A DNA stretch of 9,369 nucleotides from positions 1 through 9,369 of the forward strand of contig WRDE01000055.1 of assembly GCA_009783605.1 (NCBI GenBank), in the 5' to 3' direction. Shown piece by piece: positions 5,518 to 9,369 of this stretch (the stretch's first letter is position 1; each line of letters starts with the position of its first letter). The notes beneath the pieces were generated by a model. That model had not been told where the DNA came from, did not search any database, and saw only the letters and a program-made list of their open reading frames with translations. This DNA is from Oscillospiraceae bacterium (lineage in GTDB: Bacteria > Bacillota > Clostridia > Oscillospirales > Acutalibacteraceae). The position numbers and the translations under genes are program-made.

Positions 5518-7233
5518 ATGAAACTCACCAACCTCATCGGCGACCGTTTCAAAGAGCGTCCCGCCGACTGCGTGATTGACAGCCATGCGCTGATGGTGCG
5601 CGGCGGGTATATCAAGCAGGTCGGCGGCGGCATTTATTCGTCCTATACCGTGCTGCGGCGGATCACCCGGAAGATCGAGCAGATCATCCGGGAGGAGATG
5701 GACGCCGTCGGCGGGCAGGAGGTGCTGTTCCCGGTGGTGATCCCGGCGGCGCTTTGGCAGCAATCGGGGCGGTATGAAAGCGTCGGGCCGGAGCTGGCGC
5801 GGTTTTCCGACCGGGGCGGCATGCCGCTGGTGCTGGGCATGACCCACGAGGAAGCGGCGGTGCATTTGGTGCGGGAATACGGCCAGAGCTATGCCAAATA
5901 CCCGTTCATGGTCTACCAGCTCCAGACCAAATTCCGGGACGAGGCCCGTCCCCGCGCCGGCCTGATCCGGGTGCGGGAGTTCACCATGAAGGACGCCTAT
6001 TCCTTCCACATCTCGCAGGAGGACCTGGAGCAATACTACCAAAAATGCCACCGCGCCTATGAGCGGATCTTTGCCCGGTGCGGGCTGCCGGAGGTGATCT
6101 CGGTGGCGTCGGATTCCGGCATGATGGGCGGCAAGGTCGCCCACGAATTCATGCTGCTGACCCCGGTCGGCGAGGATACCATCGTCACCTGCGGCGGCTG
6201 TGATTTCCGCGCCAATATGGAGGCGGCGGAAAGTATCGTCAAAAACGCCGAAGTGCCTATTGAAACGCTGAAAAGAGTAAAAACCCCCGGCGCGAAAACC
6301 ATTGAGGACGTCTGCAACTACTTACAACTGCCGGTAGAAAGCTCCTGCAAAGCGGTGGTTTACCAGAAAAACGCCGACGACGCCTATGTGGTGGTATTCC
6401 TCCGCGGCGATCTCGACGTCAATGAGACAAAGCTGCGCAACCATCTGCGGGAAGAGGTGCACCCGGCCGTCATCACCGAAGACAGCGGCATCGCGGCGGG
6501 GTATATCGGCCCGCGCGGGCTGGACAATGCTGAGATACTGTTAGACACATCGCTCAAAGGCATCAGCAACATCTGCTGCGGTGCGAATGAGCCGGATTAT
6601 CACTATACCGGCTTCAATATTGAGCGGGATTACGGCGAAGCGGAATATCATGATCTCGCAAAGGCCACCACCGGCGGGATCTGCCCGCAGTGCGGCCGGC
6701 CGGCGTTGGTCATTTCCCGCGGCATCGAGGTCGGCAACATTTTTCAGCTCGGTACCAAATACACCCAGTCGATGGCCATGCAGTTCGCCGGCGAAAACGG
6801 GGAATTGCGGTATCCGGTCATGGGCTGCTACGGTATCGGCGTCGGGCGGCTGGCCGCGTCGGTCTGCGAGGTGCGGCATGACCAATACGGCCCGATCTGG
6901 CCGATGGCGATCGCGCCGTGGCAGGTACACCTCTGCTGCCTGCGGGCGGACGACCCCGCGGCAAAGACGGCGGCGGACGGGCTGTATGAACAGCTTCAGG
7001 CTGAACAGTTCGAGGTCATCTACGACGACCGGCCGCTCAGCGCCGGGGTCATCTTCTCGGATGCCGACCTGCTGGGTGTCCCGGTCCGGGTTATTGTCAG
7101 CCCCCGGAATATAAAAGAAGGTATCTGCGAGATCATGACCCGGGATAAGACGGTGAAAAAAACGGCCGGGATGGATGCGGTCATGGGAGCGGTGCGGGAG
7201 CTGATACAGTTCATGGGGGTACATACCCCATGA
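5518..7233 (+). CDS. proS: Prolyl-tRNA synthetase, bacterial type with YbaK-like editing insertion
   Basis: A 571-residue class II aminoacyl-tRNA synthetase that charges tRNA-Pro in the cytoplasm; length is normal for the bacterial type. The catalytic core shows motif 1 (residues about 39-76), the TxE loop T109-H-E111, motif 2 with R140-D-E then R151-V-R-E-F-T-M-K-D, and motif 3 GCYGIGVGRL (436-445). Between motifs 2 and 3 lies the editing (INS/YbaK) domain, about residues 224-385. It includes C-K278-A, matching the conserved editing lysine (K279 in E. coli) that clears mischarged alanine. Cysteine pairs CGGC (225-228) and CPQC (389-392) flank it. The C-terminal anticodon-binding domain includes YDDRP, then FSDADLLGVPVRVIV. 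The stop overlaps the VanW family start by 4 bases, so the two are probably translationally coupled. No T-box fits in the short upstream gap. Confidence 0.97.
   Translation: MKLTNLIGDRFKERPADCVIDSHALMVRGGYIKQVGGGIYSSYTVLRRITRKIEQIIREEMDAVGGQEVLFPVVIPAALWQQSGRYESVGPELARFSDRGGMPLVLGMTHEEAAVHLVREYGQSYAKYPFMVYQLQTKFRDEARPRAGLIRVREFTMKDAYSFHISQEDLEQYYQKCHRAYERIFARCGLPEVISVASDSGMMGGKVAHEFMLLTPVGEDTIVTCGGCDFRANMEAAESIVKNAEVPIETLKRVKTPGAKTIEDVCNYLQLPVESSCKAVVYQKNADDAYVVVFLRGDLDVNETKLRNHLREEVHPAVITEDSGIAAGYIGPRGLDNAEILLDTSLKGISNICCGANEPDYHYTGFNIERDYGEAEYHDLAKATTGGICPQCGRPALVISRGIEVGNIFQLGTKYTQSMAMQFAGENGELRYPVMGCYGIGVGRLAASVCEVRHDQYGPIWPMAIAPWQVHLCCLRADDPAAKTAADGLYEQLQAEQFEVIYDDRPLSAGVIFSDADLLGVPVRVIVSPRNIKEGICEIMTRDKTVKKTAGMDAVMGAVRELIQFMGVHTP
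7216..7229 (+). promoter_or_regulatory. Small hairpin at the proS-vanW junction
   Basis: GGGGT (7216-7220) pairs with ACCCC (7225-7229) around an ACAT loop, directly before the VanW-family ATG at 7230. The G-run at 7215-7219 is also the only purine-rich stretch at ribosome-binding distance. Folding would hide it unless a ribosome finishing proS opens the stem. A coupling device is inference; it could also be chance. Confidence 0.3.
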
Positions 7234-8051
7234 GACGTCCCCTTTCCGGCCGGAATCCGGTGTTCTATTTTTGCGCAGTCAAATTACGGCGGCTGGCCCG
7301 CTATTTTCAATGGTGGTTCGGCCGCCAGAAATTTTCCGCCGCCGTCTCCGGCGACAGTCTGGGATACCGGGTGTATAAGCATCAGTCGGTATTGGTCAGA
7401 AGGCTGGGCGATTCGGATCTGACTTTGCAGTATAATAAGGTGGAAAACCTGAAAATCGCGGTGGAAAAGCTGAACGGTATCCTCATCCGGCCCGGCGAGA
7501 CCTTTTCTTTTTTCAGATTGGTCGGGCGTCCGACTAAGAAAAAGGGATATCTCGACGGGATGATGCTGTCGAATGGCGAAGCAACCGCCGGGACCGGCGG
7601 CGGTATCTGCCAGATCGCCAACCTGATCCGGTGGTTATGCCTGCACAGCCCGCTGACCATCTCGGAACACCATCACCATTCCTTCGACCCGTTCCCCGAC
7701 GACGGCCGGGTGGTGCCGTTCGGCAGCGGCGCATCGGTTTTCTATAACTACTACGATCTGCAGCTTAAAAACGACACCGACCGTACCTATCAATTTTTAT
7801 TCTGGTTGGACAGCAAATGTATCAATGGAGATCTGCGGATCGACCGGGAATTGCCGTATAAATACCATGTCTACGAAAAAAACCACCGCTTTATCCAAAA
7901 AAACGGTGAATTTTTCAGACAGAACGAATTGTGGCGGGACAAATATCTAAAAAAGGACAGCGGCGATATCATCGGAACCGAATTGATCCGGGAAAATAAC
8001 TGTCTGGTAAAATATACACCGGCAGAGTATGTGACAGCGGATACCATATAG
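7230..8051 (+). CDS. VanW family protein
   Basis: A 273-residue protein whose central part (about residues 65-195) is a VanW domain. Visible hallmarks are the PGETFSFFRLVGRPT stretch (88-102), the glycine-rich G-T-G-G-G-I-C127-Q-I-A motif (121-130), the histidine cluster EHHHHSFDPFPDDGR (146-160), and FYNYYDLQLKNDTD (171-184). The length is close to VanW of VanB-type glycopeptide-resistance clusters, but VanW itself has no established biochemical role. No van ligase, dehydrogenase, dipeptidase or two-component genes are nearby, so resistance should not be inferred. The N-terminus is basic and aromatic (VKLRRLARYFQWWFGR) without a clear signal peptide, which suggests a cytoplasmic or membrane-surface location. 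C127 and the histidine cluster could form an active site, but that is speculation. It overlaps proS by 4 bases (ATGA). The tail (234-264) is rich in charged residues. Confidence 0.92.
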   Translation: MRRPLSGRNPVFYFCAVKLRRLARYFQWWFGRQKFSAAVSGDSLGYRVYKHQSVLVRRLGDSDLTLQYNKVENLKIAVEKLNGILIRPGETFSFFRLVGRPTKKKGYLDGMMLSNGEATAGTGGGICQIANLIRWLCLHSPLTISEHHHHSFDPFPDDGRVVPFGSGASVFYNYYDLQLKNDTDRTYQFLFWLDSKCINGDLRIDRELPYKYHVYEKNHRFIQKNGEFFRQNELWRDKYLKKDSGDIIGTELIRENNCLVKYTPAEYVTADTI

Positions 8052-8061
8052 AGGTAATTAC

Positions 8062-8099
8062 ATAATTGTAATAATTATACATTATACATTACATTATAT
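8062..8099. repeat. AT-rich heptamer-period repeat between convergent genes
   Basis: The 42-base gap between the VanW-family stop and the ATPase stop is almost pure A/T. It contains ATAATTG (8062-8068), then ATTATAC (8074-8080), ATTATAC (8081-8087), ATTAC (8088-8092) and ATTATAT (8093-8099). The last unit holds the ATPase stop codon (complement of 8094-8096). ATAATTG is the same heptamer as in the array at 804-838. No GC-rich stem followed by a T-run is present, so I see no ordinary bidirectional terminator here. Confidence 0.7.
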
Positions 8100-9368
8100 G
8101 TGCCCCTTCCGGTCAAACAGCCGCATCACCAACTTCCTGGCCGCGTCCGCCGGCACCACCAATGCCGCCAGCAGCATCACCCGCCCCAGCTGCCGCGCCG
8201 GCAGTCCGACGGTACGGAACAATGCTCCGCCGTGGTAGATTAATAACAGCTGGACCGCCGCCACCAATGTCATAATCACGATAAACCGGCGGTTGCGGTG
8301 GAGATGGGCCAGCAGGTTGACCCGGTGGGTACGGGCGTTGAGGCTGTTGAAGATGCCGCTGAAGATGAAGAGGGCGAAGAAGGCGCTCATAAGCGGCAGC
8401 GATTTGCCGCCGGGCAGTTGGCCGCCCGGGAACAGCCGCTCCATCCGCTCCCAGCTGAGGAAGGCGGCGCAGAGACCGACGGTGACCGCGCCGGTGAACA
8501 GGATCTGGCTCAGCATATACCGGTTGAGGATCGGCTCATCCCGCCGTTTGGGCGGCTCCCGCATATATTCCGCCAGCGGCGGCTCGCCGGCGAAGGCCAG
8601 CCCGGCCAGGGTATCCATAATGATGTTGATCCACAGCATCTGGATCACCGTCATCGGCGTGTTGATGCCGAGGAAGGGGCCGAGGATCGAGATGCCGACG
8701 GCGCAGAGGTTCATGGTCAGCTGGAAGATGATGAATTTGCGGATACTCTTGAAGATGGTGCGGCCATAGAGCATGGCTTTGGCAATCGAGGCGATGTTGT
8801 CGTCGAGGATGACGATATCGCCCGCTTCCTTCGCCACCTCCGATCCCGAACCCATCGCGAAACCCACGTCGGCCCGTTTCAGCGCCGCCGCGTCGTTGAT
8901 ACCGTCGCCGGTCATACCGGCCACCAACCCGCTCTCCTGCGCCAGCCGTACCAACCGGCTCTTGTCCGCCGGCAGCGCCCGCGCCACCACCCGCAGCCGC
9001 GGCAGCCGCCGGGTCAGCTCGGCGTCGCTGAGGGCGGCCAGCGTATCGGAGGTCATCACCGCCGCCGACCCGCGGGCGGCTTCGGCGGAAGTGATCAGAC
9101 CGGCCTCTTTGGCGATGGCGGCGGCGGTCTCCCGGTTGTCCCCGGTCACCATCACGATCTGCACCCCCGCACCCCGGATCTGGGTGACCGCCGGCCGGGT
9201 TTCGGGCCGGATATCGTCCCGGATACCGGCCAGCCCGATCAGGATCAGGTCGTCTAACCGCTTCCGGGCGATATCCTCCATCGGACGTTCACTGGCGGCC
9301 AGCACCAATACCCGGACCGCCCGCCCGGTCATCTCCCGTAAGGCGGCATGCAGGGGGGCGGGGTCGGT
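8094..9368 (-). CDS. Calcium-translocating P-type ATPase, PMCA (type IIB) like, C-terminal part
   Basis: The frame is open to the right edge, so these 424 residues are the C-terminal half of a protein normally near 850-900 residues. The ATG at 9332 is internal; family-like sequence (LREMTGRAVRVLVLA) continues through it. Visible parts are the end of the nucleotide-binding domain, the P-domain motif MVTGDN (complement of 9135-9152), the hinge TGDGINDAAALKRADVGFAMG (TGDGIND at 8892-8912), and membrane helices M5-M10. M5 reads FQLTMNLCAV and M6 reads LWINIIMDTLAGLAFAGEPP, with the calcium-site N and D at 8613-8627. The M5 form FQLTxN, together with M6, is typical of plasma-membrane type (IIB) pumps rather than SERCA. 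The predicted job is calcium export from the cytoplasm, or manganese or another divalent cation as an alternative. The phosphorylated DKTGT aspartate and helices M1-M4 are outside the window. It converges on the VanW-family gene and so is in a separate transcript. Confidence 0.95.
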   Translation of the reverse strand, partial: TDPAPLHAALREMTGRAVRVLVLAASERPMEDIARKRLDDLILIGLAGIRDDIRPETRPAVTQIRGAGVQIVMVTGDNRETAAAIAKEAGLITSAEAARGSAAVMTSDTLAALSDAELTRRLPRLRVVARALPADKSRLVRLAQESGLVAGMTGDGINDAAALKRADVGFAMGSGSEVAKEAGDIVILDDNIASIAKAMLYGRTIFKSIRKFIIFQLTMNLCAVGISILGPFLGINTPMTVIQMLWINIIMDTLAGLAFAGEPPLAEYMREPPKRRDEPILNRYMLSQILFTGAVTVGLCAAFLSWERMERLFPGGQLPGGKSLPLMSAFFALFIFSGIFNSLNARTHRVNLLAHLHRNRRFIVIMTLVAAVQLLLIYHGGALFRTVGLPARQLGRVMLLAALVVPADAARKLVMRLFDRKGHI

Positions 9369-9369
9369 C

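Noticed and set aside
7230..8051. Vancomycin resistance determinant
   Set aside because: VanW family proteins are common in Clostridia outside resistance clusters, and none of the required van genes is in the window.
8298..9257. Long open frame on the + strand opposite the calcium ATPase
   Set aside because: It is a shadow of a strongly conserved P-type ATPase on the - strand. Its translation is low-complexity (R, G, D, H, Q rich) with no domain, as expected from GC-rich antisense frames.

Overview
The window is about 9.4 kb of GC-rich DNA, densely coding and bacterial. It looks like a high-GC member of the Clostridia, perhaps near the Oscillospiraceae. This is inference from protein types (an UPF0210/PFL family protein, a clostridial-type asparagine synthetase, a VanW family protein, a PMCA-type calcium ATPase), strong purine-rich ribosome binding sites, heavy use of CGG arginine codons, and short AT-rich repetitive spacers. 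No rRNA, tRNA, CRISPR array, insertion sequence or phage gene is visible.

Positions 1-8051 hold eight genes, all on the + strand. In order they are: the 3' part of an UPF0210 (DUF711) gene; a membrane-anchored metallophosphoesterase; a PAP2 phosphatase overlapping it by 4 bases; a four-helix membrane protein of unknown function; an AsnB-family asparagine synthetase; a small AT-rich zinc-ribbon gene; prolyl-tRNA synthetase; and a VanW family gene overlapping proS by 4 bases. On the - strand, converging from the right edge, lies the 3' part of a type IIB (PMCA-like) calcium P-type ATPase.

The first part (850-3229) reads as a membrane or envelope group: two predicted membrane phosphatases that are translationally coupled, plus a small membrane protein. 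The second part (3297-8051) is asparagine synthetase, zinc ribbon, proS and vanW-like. It may have its own promoter in the AT-rich gap before asnB. No strong intrinsic terminator was found anywhere.

The most notable observation is in the AsnB homologue. Its ATP-dependent synthetase domain looks intact, but the N-terminal glutaminase domain has lost its catalytic cysteine (CGC arginine codon at 3300-3302) and two nearby active-site residues. It is predicted to be ammonia-dependent, or to have another job. Second is a 32% GC zinc-ribbon gene inserted between GC-rich housekeeping genes. Third, short repeats with a 7-base period (ATAATTG, ATTATAC) and a GGAGTGAG-type repeat sit exactly over gene 3' ends, so that they supply the stop codons and last residues of several proteins. 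I see no clear new multi-gene system in this window.
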